A stretch of DNA of 64,000 nt. It comes from Eimeria necatrix. Lineage: Eukaryota; Apicomplexa; Conoidasida; Eucoccidiorida; Eimeriidae. Positions 39,803 through 52,400 of this stretch are shown here, piece by piece (the stretch's first letter is position 1; each line of letters begins with the position of its first letter). Below the pieces are notes generated by a model. That model searched no databases. It was not told the DNA's origin and worked only from the letters and a program-made list of their open reading frames with translations. The stretch covers positions 62,001-126,000 of the forward strand of contig NW_013654790.1 in the NCBI RefSeq assembly GCF_000499385.1, given 5' to 3'. Both the position numbers and the translations under genes were made by a program.

Positions 39803-42346
39803 ATGCGCGCCTTGCTGGAAAGACAACAACAGAAGCACCGCGCTGCAGCCGCTATGGGGGACATTCTGGTGCGGCGATCCCAGCAGCAGCAGCAGCAGCA
39901 GCAATCTCTTGCGTTACGCTGGCAGTGGAGTGAGACTAACAGCAAGCTGCGGAGGCAAGAACAAGCTCTGACATTTTCTCTGCAACAAGTCTTGTCTTCT
40001 GAAGCTCTGCAAGCTGTGAGTTGCATCGCAGACGACGCTGAAGAGTACACAAGTACTGCAAAGCAAATTGGGACGGAGGGGGCAACAGCCACTCACGGCG
40101 CAACTAACGCAGCAGCTGCTGATGTGGTTACACCTGGCGACTTACAGTCTTCGAACGTCAAGTCTCGAGCTGACGCAGCAGGTGGCAGCGCGACTTCCAA
40201 AACGCTGGCTGCCGGTCGCCCTTTTGGGCGTTTCGCCGCTACGCTGCATCGTATTTCATTCGTGCTGCATTCACTCAAACAGTTGAACTTGGCTGCCAGA
40301 AGCAACTGTACATCTATCAAAGATACAGTTGCAACTGCCGCTGCTGCGAATTTGTCAGCACATGAGGGGTCCTTAATTGAATCGGAGACAGAAAAAGAGC
40401 TACCGCCGCAAACTGAACCCACACAGGAAGATCACCGGCAGCTGTTGCTTATGGCTGGCTGTATCTTCCAGTCAGTGGCTGCAACTCTAAAGGAAGAGGC
40501 GATATCACTGGAAAGGAGCTGGAAGGCCGCAGCAACAGAGGCGGCAGCTGCTACTTCGACTTTGAGAGAACTCCAACTTCTCCCACAAACGTGTGTAACC
40601 CCGTTGGGGCTGCAGCGTCAGCAACAGCAGCAGCAGGGGGATCCACAAAGTCTAACAGACACAGAGGATGCGATCTTTCGGGGAGAAGCCCCGGAGGTTC
40701 GTGCAGCAGCAGCAGCGGACGAGCTGGAGTTTGCCAGTAGGCGCAGTAGCACAAGCAGGGCAATGAACAAGAAAGAGCCTAAAGTTGCCAACAGTTCACA
40801 TGAAGAAATAACGGCTTTGCCAAAAAGCAGCTCAACAGCGACAGTGAGACAGAGGCAAGCCCCTGCTGATGCACCATGGCAACAGCTGCTAGAAGAATAC
40901 GGGTTGCGATTGCTGCAGCTGGAGCAGAAACACGCGCAGGAGCTCGAGGAGTGTCAGCGGCAAATTCTGCTGCACAAAAAGGCTCTCTACAAGGCAGCTT
41001 CGGGGATTGTCCACAGATCGATGATGCAGCAGCAACACCACAACCGCAAGAGCAAACTTGAGAGCTGGTTGGAGGAATCCATCGTCACAGAGGCGGAGGT
41101 GAAGAGTCAATACGGCAGCTGCGGCAAATTCTCCCTCCAGACCCCAGCAGGTGCAGAGGGGACAAGCCCTAAGCTTATCCAAAATGAGGAGAAGGACATC
41201 GACTTTGATGCCAAAGAAGTATGCACAGATGATTGGCACACTGCGGCAGAGTTGACAGCAGCGCCTGAGGAGGGAAGTGGAGGCTGCGCTACAGGTACTA
41301 TCGCATCTACTGCTGAAAGAGACGCTGTCGCTGAAGTGCTCTTTACTGTGCGTTGGCTGTCCTCTGTTGCTCTAGCCGAACGAGATGGCGACGAGGCGCA
41401 GTTGGCATGTCTGTGCAATCGACTGCAGCTGGCATTTCCGACCGCTGCAGAGAAGGACCTGAAGGCGATATTGAATGCACAGCAGCAGCTGAGCCTCGCC
41501 AACCAGCGGCAGGTCACATGCGTGAGGGTGTGGACATCAGCACGACAGCAGGAGTTGTCACTAGTGATTCAGGGACTGAACGCCCTAACATCTAGATGTA
41601 GGGATACGATAGAAAGGAACAGGGTTGCTCAAAAGTTGAGGGAAAGGGGCCTTAAACTGTCTAAGCAGCTTGAACAGCACAAAAAGAGAAAAGAGGAGGA
41701 AAGGAGCAGGCTAGCAGCAGCTGAAAAAGCTGCCAAGGAAGCGGAGGTGGCGAGGCAGCTGAAAAATGCTATTCGGGAAAGGTCGAGAAGAGAAAAAGAT
41801 AAAATATGCATTGAGGAATTCCGTCAACGCAAGCTGCTGGAGTCGAAGCAGCTCCAGGAGAGAAAGGCAGCAAAGCAACAAGCAGCATTGGCTGCAGAAA
41901 CACCACAAATAAAACTTTTGAAAGCCGCCCGAGTTGCGAGGCGCCAGGAGCAGCACAGATTACGGGCGCTGGTTATACAGTTGGAGAGGCAGGAGCAAAA
42001 GCTGCAGGAGGAGTTGATGCGACAGCGGTTGCTCGCAGTCGCAGACAAGCTAAAGCCTGCAGCAGAAAAGGATCCTTCAAGGCTTCACCAACCCACTGCC
42101 TCTTCTCAGTCCTATACTCAATGCGGAGAGCAGCAGCGCCAGCAGCGCGACCAGCAGATGCAGCAGCGATTAGCCAGTTTCGGCGTGGACGCTACGTACA
42201 GCAGCGACGCCTTAATGAAAGATCTGCGCTTCAGATTCAGCACGGAATTGGCTGAATGCCATCTGGCTAACACCAAGCCAGCCCAAGATCTCCTCATGAA
42301 AATGAGCCGCCGCGAAGAGCCAAAAGACAAACCACTTTCATTTTGA
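39803..42346 (+). CDS. Coiled-coil protein resembling CCDC112/CCDC148
   Basis: A single long exon gives about 847 residues from the first ATG; the frame is open 21 bases further upstream after a TAG. Residues 1-35 are Gln/Arg-rich, with a poly-Gln run. The middle is Ala/Glu-rich and low complexity. From about residue 600 to 760 there is a strong basic/acidic coiled coil (LSKQLEQHKKRKEEERSRL, EFRQRKLLESKQLQERKA). The C-terminus reads FGVDATYSSDALMKDLRFRF with a following conserved-looking helix, which resembles the DPRFRL-type C-terminal box of CCDC112/148 centriolar-satellite or ciliary proteins. That family call is tentative. If right, the protein may act at basal bodies of the flagellated microgamete. 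Translation start and any 5' exon are not confirmed. Confidence 0.7.
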   Translation: MRALLERQQQKHRAAAAMGDILVRRSQQQQQQQQSLALRWQWSETNSKLRRQEQALTFSLQQVLSSEALQAVSCIADDAEEYTSTAKQIGTEGATATHGATNAAAADVVTPGDLQSSNVKSRADAAGGSATSKTLAAGRPFGRFAATLHRISFVLHSLKQLNLAARSNCTSIKDTVATAAAANLSAHEGSLIESETEKELPPQTEPTQEDHRQLLLMAGCIFQSVAATLKEEAISLERSWKAAATEAAAATSTLRELQLLPQTCVTPLGLQRQQQQQQGDPQSLTDTEDAIFRGEAPEVRAAAAADELEFASRRSSTSRAMNKKEPKVANSSHEEITALPKSSSTATVRQRQAPADAPWQQLLEEYGLRLLQLEQKHAQELEECQRQILLHKKALYKAASGIVHRSMMQQQHHNRKSKLESWLEESIVTEAEVKSQYGSCGKFSLQTPAGAEGTSPKLIQNEEKDIDFDAKEVCTDDWHTAAELTAAPEEGSGGCATGTIASTAERDAVAEVLFTVRWLSSVALAERDGDEAQLACLCNRLQLAFPTAAEKDLKAILNAQQQLSLANQRQVTCVRVWTSARQQELSLVIQGLNALTSRCRDTIERNRVAQKLRERGLKLSKQLEQHKKRKEEERSRLAAAEKAAKEAEVARQLKNAIRERSRREKDKICIEEFRQRKLLESKQLQERKAAKQQAALAAETPQIKLLKAARVARRQEQHRLRALVIQLERQEQKLQEELMRQRLLAVADKLKPAAEKDPSRLHQPTASSQSYTQCGEQQRQQRDQQMQQRLASFGVDATYSSDALMKDLRFRFSTELAECHLANTKPAQDLLMKMSRREEPKDKPLSF

Positions 42347-42863
42347 CTATTCTGCCACCCACTGCTTTCGTCTCATTTGCTACTTTGCTTTTGTGCGATT
42401 GTGCGAGCCAATCTATTCCTAGTCTCATTACTCTACATCGACTGAATAGTGAGCAGCATTTGTTGCTGATGGCTTGGGATGGTGGATGTCTTCTGCGCTG
42501 GTATTCCCTTCGGGTCTTTCAAACCCGCAAGAACACTAGCGAATTGCTATTAAAAGCAGTGAGCGTACGCTGTATTACGTTAACAATTCAAGTTTATGCA
42601 GTCCTTCGCTGCAGGGCGTGCTATCTCTTTCTGTATGTCTAGTTGGCGTGGTCAGTACGCGATGGAAGACGCCAGTGTAGAGCCAAAATAATGAGTCTAA
42701 AACCAGAACCGCAAAAAAACGGTTCCTCGAGCCACCCGCAAACTAATTCATCCCTAATCGGCTGAAGCTGTAAGTCAAAGTGTCACAGCAGCTCAGCTTG
42801 GGACGTTGCTAGGGTCACTCGGGCTTGCGGGGATTAGCAGCCCAACGATAATATCATCAACCT
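42347..42863. other. Convergent intergenic interval
   Basis: About 500 bases between the stop codons of the coiled-coil gene and the membrane protein gene. Nothing is recognised beyond presumed 3' UTRs. Confidence 0.5.
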
Positions 42864-44367
42864 TCAGGAGCAGCAGTTGAGGCAAGCCTGCGCCTGCTGC
42901 GCCGCTGCAGCAATGTCTATTTCGCCGTCTGCATTCACCACGGCGGGTCCATAGTAGGCCATGGCATTTCGGGACTTGTAATATTCGTTTCTCATGGCCG
43001 ACTGAGTGAGACGGACATCGAACCGATGGCTCACAGGCTCAAAGAAAATAGCCCACAAGAACATTACACAGAGGGACACCCCAAGCATCACCGTGTAGAC
43101 GGCGTCCCAAACAGGAAACGACGAATTGCCCCATGTGGCGAGAGCAGCGAGCTCTGCAGCAGCAGAAGCACACACGCAAGCACACAGGCAAGACAGGGGC
43201 ACCGATAAGTTATACTCTAACAAACGTAAAAGGATCAGGCAGAATGGAATATGATGAGCACTCTGTCTAACTAGACTCACCGGCGAAAGCTGTCAAGTGG
43301 AAGCAGAAGGCACCAAGCCATCCCCAAGCCTCTCCAGCGCCCTCCGAGTGGTACGCCTCAAGGTAAAATATAGATCTGCGTCAGACACAAGGAAAAGGCG
43401 AGGCAGTGCAAATTTTCAGCATTTAATCAAACCGCAGATGCAACTAGCTGGAGATCGGCACAAGCTGGCGGCACTCTGAGCCTCGAGTGGTCACTCTATA
43501 AGAGTCTGTAAGTTCCACAAGCCAGAAATAGAGTTTACACGTACCCCGCGTAGAAAAACATGGAAAAGGCGTCACAAAGGCGCGAAGTGAAAAAAATGAG
43601 CCAGGAAGACCCGCTGCCTATATTTTTGTTCATCCAGGGATCGTCGAAGTAGTAGTTAGCGGAGTAAACGACAAGAAGAGTCAATGTTGAGGCAACAACG
43701 CCGAACGAAGAGGCCTGCTGCAGAAATTTGCTCCCTGTGCGATATCCCCTGGATTGTTTGATGCTGAATCCCAAACAAATTTAGCAATTGCAATCATGCC
43801 CGATTAGTAGATGTCTAAAAGCCCATCTGAAAGTCTCAGTCAATATGTTGTCGCAGCAGTAAGTAAAATTCTGTTAGGAGATGGGGAACCGGGAAAGGCG
43901 CACCTGCTGTCGTCGTCAGTCAGAGATTGGAAAGCCAACATGGTGAGATGCCCGAGTATCAGCAGGCCACAGCCCAACTGCGCCGCCCAAAGGGGGCATT
44001 TGCCTGAGAAAAGAAACACTTGGTAAATGCGTATTAAAATTAAAAATCCGAATTGTAGTGATGCGGATTAGAAGTTTATAGAGCACTGTTTGGGGCCACA
44101 GCCCACTGTGCCGTGAGGTACTTGAGACCCTTGTTCGGTCATGTGTGACTCACCAGCAGACTCAGGAGCGGCCCTAAGGACGTTTAGAAGCGCCAGAGGA
44201 TCGTTGTTTCCAGCCGAAACCGTCATGAGGAGGCATGCATAGGCCCCCAGCAGCAAGAAGACCCCCAGGCGAAGGCTGTAGTTGACGATGAAGCTCCAGA
44301 AGGGCTCAAACTGAGGTCCGCGGCCCTCAGGTGCCTCTCCTGGTCTTACTACGTAAGTGAAATACAT
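42864..44367 (-). CDS. Multi-pass membrane protein, about six spans, unknown family
   Basis: Five exons, 44154-44367, 43904-44003, 43545-43763, 43281-43375 and 42864-43153, join in consistent phase to 305 residues. I do not recognise the family. Six hydrophobic stretches are seen: FWSFIVNYSLRLGVFLLLGA onward, LGCGLLILGHLTMLAF, FGVVASTLTLLVVYSA, WLIFFTSRLCDAFSMFFYAG, WLGAFCFHLTAFA, and VYTVMLGVSLCVMFLWAIFF. Between spans three and four is a short loop with NYYFDDPWMNKN. The C-terminus is polar, with MAYYGPAVVNADGEI and an Ala/Gln-rich end. No signal peptide is obvious, because the first span begins about 20 residues in and may act as a signal anchor. The ATG at 44367 begins the first exon; earlier exons cannot be excluded. 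Location and role are unknown. Confidence 0.75.
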
Positions 44368-47300
44368 TTTTGCAGGGAAATTTTGGCAAATTAACGGCTA
44401 CACGAAGGACAGGGAGGCGCCGTGGTCGATGCTGCCGGGCTCGCCGCGTGCGCGAATCGGCTTTCAGTCACGCGCAATGAAAGCATACAGTTCCAGATGC
44501 TATATTTATTCTTATTTTCCAGAAAGCAAAAAGACGGAAATCGAAATAAAAGCGAAAGTTTGGAAAGAATTGGCGGAGGAATTGACTGCTGCCGAGACCG
44601 ACGGGCTGACCACCGCCGACTAGCGAATTTCGCTGCACAGTCCAGAAGCCTGACCGAATTAGGAAGCTTACTCTGGTGAACTTTGGCTTGGGTTTGTTGG
44701 CATTCTTCTTTCCATGACTTAAAATTGAAATTGTGATGTAAATTAACTTTAAAATGTGCATTCGAATTTCCAGTTGGCTGCCGAGCAACTGGCCCCCCGC
44801 AGCGCTCCCTGCGCTCCCGGCTTGGGCCGAATGCAGCAGCACCACGCGAGGCCCGCTTCAACATTGCTAGCGCGTAGTCGCTACCCATGCATTTCATGTA
44901 ATTTGTTTGAATGGTACAGAATTTTCCGTCATCGGCTTACTGGGTAGTGAGAGTTCTCGCAGCAAACCTCACACGGTCATATCATGGATCCCTATTCTTG
45001 AATGGCGGGGCCTGCGGGCAGCTAGATTGGTTAGCTTTCGTCGAATTAGATCAACTTTACAAAATGCCTGTCATTAATTTGGCCCAGGAATTATTTTTTG
45101 TATGCTTGCTGAAGTGCTGGCGCGCACTAGCTCCTCAACTCCCGATGTGGGCTTAGCTGCACAAGGCGGCATCTCGGCGCCAGGGTACAAAATTGCAGGA
45201 TTTCCAATGGACAGCTTTCTCCCTGAAGTAAATCAGCATGTTACTTAACTGTTGTTTCAAGCCATGCACCGTTGTTGTTGGTCACTTGTTATTTTCGCCG
45301 TTTTGTTCCTAGTGTAAGTAGGTTAGGTTGCTGCTTCATTAAATCTTTTCTTGCTCCATTGATGTCTATTGGAGCCAGTCCAAAGGTCAGTTTTGTCACT
45401 TTGATTTCCTTTCTGATTCTGATACGTTCAGCTCCCACTTCCATCTAGACACTTCCCCAGAATTTACTGACTTAGAGCTCAATGCTCAAGCGGTATTGCC
45501 TGTGCTTCAGCAAGCATGACACTGAGACCTCAAGTGTGAGGGCGGCTTCAATTTTCTTTCAGATGTGACAAAGACTCGATGAGCCTGGCTAATAACACAT
45601 TAGTGTGACACTCGCCGTGAACTAGGTTTAGGCATCTCCGCTCGAGCTCCGTCTGCACGCGTTCAATAAAACAAAAGGGTTGTCTATTAAATCGAGAAAG
45701 TACGTTTGTTATTGGCAATTGGAATAGTCATTATAACTTCTGTCAATTGTGGATGTTTTCGGGTTACTTTCTCAATATTGCTGCGAGCCAGAAATACACA
45801 CTAATTCAAGTTAAGGATGCCCTCGGTCACTTGGGAGAAGGGTCTCAAGCTCACAGCGGCAGAACTTATGGGCTAATCCAGTACTTAAACGGGAGTTTGC
45901 TTCTATGCGCTACGCCCAAGCCATCACAATACTCATTCATCCTCAAGAAGCAATGAAAACTCATTGTATAAAATTTAATGTATGGATTAGAAAACGATCT
46001 AGTACTATTGAGGTCATTGTTCCTTGCTTCTGCAACATAAGTAGTTATTAGGCTGAAGTCCCAGCACAAATAAACTGACGTAGCTAGGCGGAGGTGCCAA
46101 TGCCTTTTTGGTCAGCGGTCAGCAGCTACGGGAAAGACCGTAAATGAAAAAGAAAGAGCGCGACTGTAGATGGACGAGCTGTTAATGTCCTTCGTATCTG
46201 CTACGGGTAACGCTGGAAAGAACCTCTATTCAAGCTTTCTTATTATTCAGTAGGCATTGCAGCGTTTAAACTGGCAGCGGCGCGACTTCAGTAACCTCTG
46301 AAAATTGAACGTAATTCATTCTCCAAATAAGATGAAAGGAAAAATTGAATTCATTTCAAATTCCGTAGTGCATGCGTTCGGTTTGAGTGTCCTTTGCACT
46401 CACGCTCATGATGCTGAATTAGTGTAGCTCTCTGGGTCCCGATTAGTCTTGGTAGAAATCGGGAATGCGTATCTTGCTTAACAGACGTAATTATGCAGGC
46501 ATGAGAAACCGTACGATAAAGCAGTGCATTCTAAACAGCAAGCGATTATGGTGTTTGTCCTCACTCTGCGCTCCACTAAGCATTGCAGTCGGCACTGCAC
46601 CAGCTGCTGCCACGCAGTCCCAAATCTATCGCGATCTGGATTTTTTCCAGTGAGAACACTTTGCGCGCCGCCACGAATTCGGCCTGGGCACAACACCGCC
46701 AAGTTATGCTCTAGCGGAACGCCGCAGTAGATTCTTCGCTATGACACCCCTGTAGGGACTCATTGCGTCAACACAATCATCTTAGTTAGACCGAAAGAGC
46801 TTCAGTAAGCAGACGCATGATGAAACAGGAAAAGCCAGACACCAAAAGAGCGTATGGCGACGGCGCACTTTTGCACAGGGTCGACACACATGGTTAATTT
46901 CACCCAGAAATTGATTTCTTACGTCTGCATTTTCTGATGGCTTTATCTTGGTTCTAGCCAGAGCACGGAAGGTTCATTTAAAATAGATCGCTTCACAGCG
47001 CTTCGGTTTGTGCAGTTTTTGTAACTAATGGGGACTTAAGATGGAGCGCCACATCGCCCGTGCAAGTAATGTATTTGGAGACAGACCATCGAGAAATTCT
47101 ACCCCTCTTTGACAGCCTTAAGTCGATTTAAGGAAGGCAGAATGTGGCCGAATGCACGCGGTACGTGTAGCTGCACCGCACCTTTATTTGCAACACAAAG
47201 GCGTTATGGTCGAAAAGCCAAAGTTAATGTCAAATGAGCCAGTGTTTTGGCTTCAAAGTAATGGGCTTGACCAACGTTGTACTTGCCGAAGATAAGGGAA

Positions 47301-49480
47301 GTTAAGCACCTGATGAAATTGATTCCAAAAGTTTGAATGAAGTGCACTCCTAGATCGTTTGTCGTCACAAGAAAGGGGAAACATCAGACAAAAGTGAGGT
47401 GGCTGGAGTGTATGGTGACTGGGGATTGCACGAAGTTTAAAAACAGGAAACTGCGAAGACGCAGGCTGATACTGTGTCTCTTCTGCCTCATTCTGCAGTT
47501 AGATATGCAACTTAAGAAAAGGCATGCAGTGAAATACAGGCAGGTTACACTGCATGACGGCTCGAGCAACCATGTTTTGAATTACCGTCACGAAGCAATG
47601 CTCAAAACTCATTCTACTCTCAAGTAATACAGAATACTAATGCATCAAAGTTGGTATCATTTACAAAGTACGCCTTCTTCTGCCGGTGGGAAGGCCTGCA
47701 ACGACTCTTATTGTTGGGAGCAAATACACTTTCATATGAGTGGAGGCTCTCCCAAATTCGACCTCTTCCGGAATGGAAAGGCCGACGTACAGAACGTGAA
47801 CAGAGTGTTATGCTGCGAAGGTAATAGTTTAATGCTTGTGTGGTAACATGTACAGCTCAACACCTGGAAACCACTGAAAGAAAGTGTATCTACATATCTA
47901 GATCGCGAACCATGCTCAAGTACTGCTCCAAAGTAATGAGATGTAACGTTACATCATCCATTCAGATATATACAGGTACTCTGATATTGCATAGAGGCAA
48001 AAGTATAATGCAGTTACTTGAAAATGCGGGACCTCCGCTGATCGTGTTTCTTCTGAGCAGTATCCCAGCGACCGTTCTTCATGTTTTTTTCGAAATAAAA
48101 TTGACATATAAACTAAAAAACGATTAGGCTGAATTTCGCTTTTGAAATGACTTCTTGATTGTATATTGTGCAGTCATTGAGTCTGTGGATTCCCGACCGG
48201 TGGTCCGCACAGCACACCTGTGCTCCCGCTCAGAAACGGCAACTTGCAGGCTCCCTGAGAACTCACTTTGCTCTTCACAGATATTTGGCTTCAAAGAAAT
48301 TTGTAGTTCGTGAGAAACATTGAAAGACATGGGATCTTGGCCCAGTTTCTTCTCCGGAGCGCAAGTGCAGCCTGCCAGTGCATGGCGGCAGATGAGGCTG
48401 CACCGTCTGTAGCAGCCTGAAACCATTCAGGATTGATGCATATTTTCGAATTCTAAAACAACGTGAATATTAAAAGTATATTTTGTATTTTAAATGTTTT
48501 CCAACTACACACTGGAAGCAATCATTGCCGCAAAGTGTTTGTTGACAAGTAGCACGTCGCCGGAGAGCGTTTCAGGGGGTTCCGCCGACCACGAAGGGGC
48601 AGCGGGAGCTGAAAAACCCATGGTTTACTTTTCTTACTAATTGGTCTTCTCGATTTAACAAAATTTTGTAGAAGCCACTTACTAGCAAAAGAATAATTGG
48701 ACGGAGCACACGTGAGACATGGGGCTAATGCGAAAGCGGGCCAGCGAGGTAAATTTCACTGTCTGGACGCGAGCGCATGAGATGCTTCGGAATGAGGTGG
48801 AGAACTCGACAACGGAATCCTCTGACTTGTTATTATCTGTTATTTAATGAAGCAAAGTTACAAGCTATGCAAAGGTCTGCGGCATAACCCGTGATTGCTT
48901 GCTTGCAAGTTCGCAAGCAGCCACTTGCAGTGACGGCTGCCTTCACTGGCTCATTGCTCAGCGGCTTGATTTGCCCAGCATGCCATGACTCCTCTTTCTA
49001 CACTTTATTGGATCATTTTTACTTGCTCATTTTTTCGTTTAAAGAAGACCGGATCTAAGTTTGGTTGGCGCAGCTTACCATGTGAGACACGTGTGAAGCA
49101 TCACCCTCTTCCGGCGATCCGCTAGAAGGGCTTTGGCAACATGCACACCGGCATCTGTAGTATTTGCTTGGCATTAAAGCAAGAGTAGAGCCATTTTCTC
49201 TTCATTGATTATTAATCCGCAGCTGTCCCGAGAGTGCCGCCATCTAGTCCTCTGGCTGTCAAGACCTTTGGAGGCCCCTTCACACAACCGCGGGAAATCG
49301 CCTGTTATCGCCTATTCATGAGCTTCCCGAAAATTGGGCAGCCTTGTAATTCTTTTGCAGCATCAATTTCCCCTAGTAGCGGAACAAGCGCTCTGACCCT
49401 TTGACTGCACTTTGCCGTCGTGCTGCTGTGGTCGTGGCCTGGGGACACCACGTGTACAAACGGCATAGTTGTGATTTGTA
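44368..49480. other. Gene-poor interval, 5.1 kb
   Basis: No conserved protein, RNA gene or splice-supported exon chain was recognised. Composition is more AT-rich and has far fewer CAG runs than the flanking genes. Short frames (for example 45747-45956 plus, 47337-47627 plus, 48124-48426 minus) lack motifs. The last of these, with a Met-initiated frame near 48615 minus, could be exons of a fast-evolving gene, but nothing supports joining them. The right end should contain the promoter of the large coiled-coil gene. Confidence 0.5.
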
Positions 49481-52400
49481 ATGGATCTGCCTTGGGACGC
49501 TCAGCCCCTCGAGAGAAGACGGGAGGGCCGTAGGCGAAGTGACAAACGTCACCCTCGCCACAATGAAGACGAGAGGGTGAATCGCGAGTCTATGATTGAT
49601 TTTTTGTCTGGTCTCAAGGGCAGCCTACAGAGTGCTCTACATGCCCCGGAGCCTACCAATCCTGAGGCTGGGGAGCAGCAAGGGCCGGGCTCCATGATTT
49701 ACTCGCAACAGTCCCCTCACACCCGCTGGGAGCGGCAGCTGCAGGAGCGCCCTCGCCACACACAGCGACAGCGCTGGGAGCAGCAGGAGGAGGCGTTGGA
49801 TGAGCCCTCACCAAGTATGCATGAGCAGCACATGTGGCACCGCAACATGAGATACCTCAGCAGTAGAAAGCCGCAGAAACCCAAGTGGACGTGTCTACAG
49901 CAGCTGCAGAAGACCCTTACAATAGATAGTGCAGATGAAGAGGATGATCCACCTTCTGCCGCTGCTGCCCCTGCCTCTGCTGCTTTTAATTTTCACTTTT
50001 AGAAAATCCTTCTGAGGTAGCATACGGAGATGAGTATGAACGGCAGCAGCGCCAGAAGCAGCATGAACGGCGCCACCACCGCCGTCGCCCAAATGGCGTG
50101 CCTGGACGCCACAGCCGACGCCAGAGTTACCGGAGTGACCAATATCAGGGCTTTGATTTCGAATACACAGACGAAGAGTCAGCGCAAGCGGCTGGACGTT
50201 ATGACCACGTAAGCCCTGTGGCCTCACCTCGCTTCGGGCGTCCCGAGGTGGATGAGGAGTTCTCACAGGAGCCCTCGTCTCAACAGTTTCCTGGCTATGA
50301 CAACCGCCGAGAATCTGCACAGCTAGGAGAACATGATGAAACTGGAGCTTACTCCCAGCCGTGGACTGACGCTACCAATCCCTTCCCCGCCTCGGCCTCC
50401 ACGGCCGCTACGGACGTCAACTCTCCCTCACTCCGGGACTCCAGCATCACCAGCAGCGTCAGCAGGCGGCACCACCAACACTCCAAGTTGCATAAGCAGC
50501 AGCAGAAATTTGAAGGCATGTCCAGACAGGAAGCTAGCTGGCTCGCAGACAGTGGTCCGCCGGCCTACAGCTCGGAGTTGCCCGTGGACCCGTCAGTTCC
50601 TCGGCGTCAGCGCTTGATAGAAATTGCAAACCGATTTCCACTTATTTCCGAAGTAAACGAAGGACTTGAAACTGCGCAGCCGCGTCTACGGGATCTCCGA
50701 GAGCAACTGGATGAAGGCCTGAGGGAGGCCTTAACCCAAGATCTCTTGGAGTTCCAGAAGGAGGCCTTTCTTTCCGTCAGACGCAAGTCTGCGGCCAAGG
50801 CAAAGCTTCAACTTCCAAAAGAGGAAGTTGAGGAGGAACATCATGGGCACGCAGAAGCAGGCATGGCGGTCTCTGTTGAAGCAGAGACACAAGAGGAAGC
50901 TGAAGAGGCAGCAGATGTGAAAGCTGAAGCGGCAACAGGGATTGCAGAAGCCTCGGAGGATGCCTCAGGAGCAGACGCTGCTCAAAAAGAAGAGTTAGCG
51001 GTCGTGGAAGAGGAAGCGCAGGCCCAAGGGACTGAAGAGGAGAACAGAGAGGTTTTGGAAGAATTGCTTGGTTCATCCGACTCCGAGGCTACCAAGGAGC
51101 AGCAGGTCTTGTCGCCCATTGAAGAAGCAAATGGAGAAGAGATAGAAGAATTGGAGGAGCCATTGGGAGCTTCGCCCCAAAGTGACGATGACTGCGCAGC
51201 AGAAGAAGAAGCTGCATGCGGGTATGAGGAAAGCAAGTGGGCTATGACCGAGGGGGAGAGTTTACAAGCCACTGAACAAAACGAAGAAGTAATGGAAGAG
51301 CCACAGGAACCTGAAGCAACAGAAGTTACAGAAGCAGATGAGGAAGACGTTGCAGCACATGCAGCAGCAGATGAGGATGAAATAGAAGGAGAAGCAGAAG
51401 CAGCAGAGGAAGCAGCAGCAGTAGAGGCAGCTGAAGAGGAAGAGGAGGGCATTCTGGCATCCGACTTTACGGAAGATGAAGGGACACTTGGTGCAAATCC
51501 AGAAATACAGGAAGCGTTGTCAGTCGTAAACAAAGCAACACAATGTTGCGTTGAGGAGGAAAGACAAAACAACGAAGCAGATGAGGTTACAGCTGGGATA
51601 GCAGAAAAGGAAACCGAAGAGGAAACGCCGCCAACGGATGGGCAAAAAGAAGAAGAGCCACTTCAGCAGCCACAGCCCTGTTCCTCCCAGGGCAAAGTGG
51701 CAACGAGCCCGGAAAGGGGAAGCCAGAAAGAGGTCGGCAGCGACCAGCTCACTTTGGAAGCACTGCGCGCATTGTCTGTGAGGATGCTGCAACCGCTGAA
51801 GTTTGGCACAGCGCAAGTACAACAGAAGCAGCAGGTAGAGAGGAGCATTCCGAATTGGGGAGCGAACCTATTTCCCCACATCGAGAAAGGAGAATCACTA
51901 CCAGCATCTGATAGCTGCGTCGGCGGAAGACAGCTTCCGCGGGAAGACACAGACCTGGTCTACGGCCTACTAACGCACAGGGCCAGGCTGCACCAGCTGC
52001 TGCTTATGGAGGCCACAGAAATGGCAACTGAAAGACAGAAAATGCCGTTCAACAGCTTCGACAGCAGCGCTGATTCATGTAGCAGCAACATTCCGCCAGA
52101 TTATCGGCAGTGGGCACCCCAACCATCACAAGAGGCACCGTCGGCTGCACAATATGAACAAAATGCCACAGGGGAGGACTCCCAAAAGCAGCCAGAGGCA
52201 GCTCCGGTGGTAGAAGCAACTCAAGACAAAGAGATCATTGACAACCCATCTTCTTTGGTATGCGAAGAATCCACAGCAGCGGCGCAAAACGCGCAAGAGT
52301 GCCTAGACTCTCCACCCTCAGCCAAGCAGGGAACAGGGACGGCAGCATCCGCTCCCGACAAGAATGAAGCCGATACTGAGCCAAAATCAGCAGTATCTTC

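Noticed and set aside
48124..48630. Two minus-strand frames that might form a small secreted protein
   Set aside because: No signal peptide, no family resemblance and no convincing splice phase between them.
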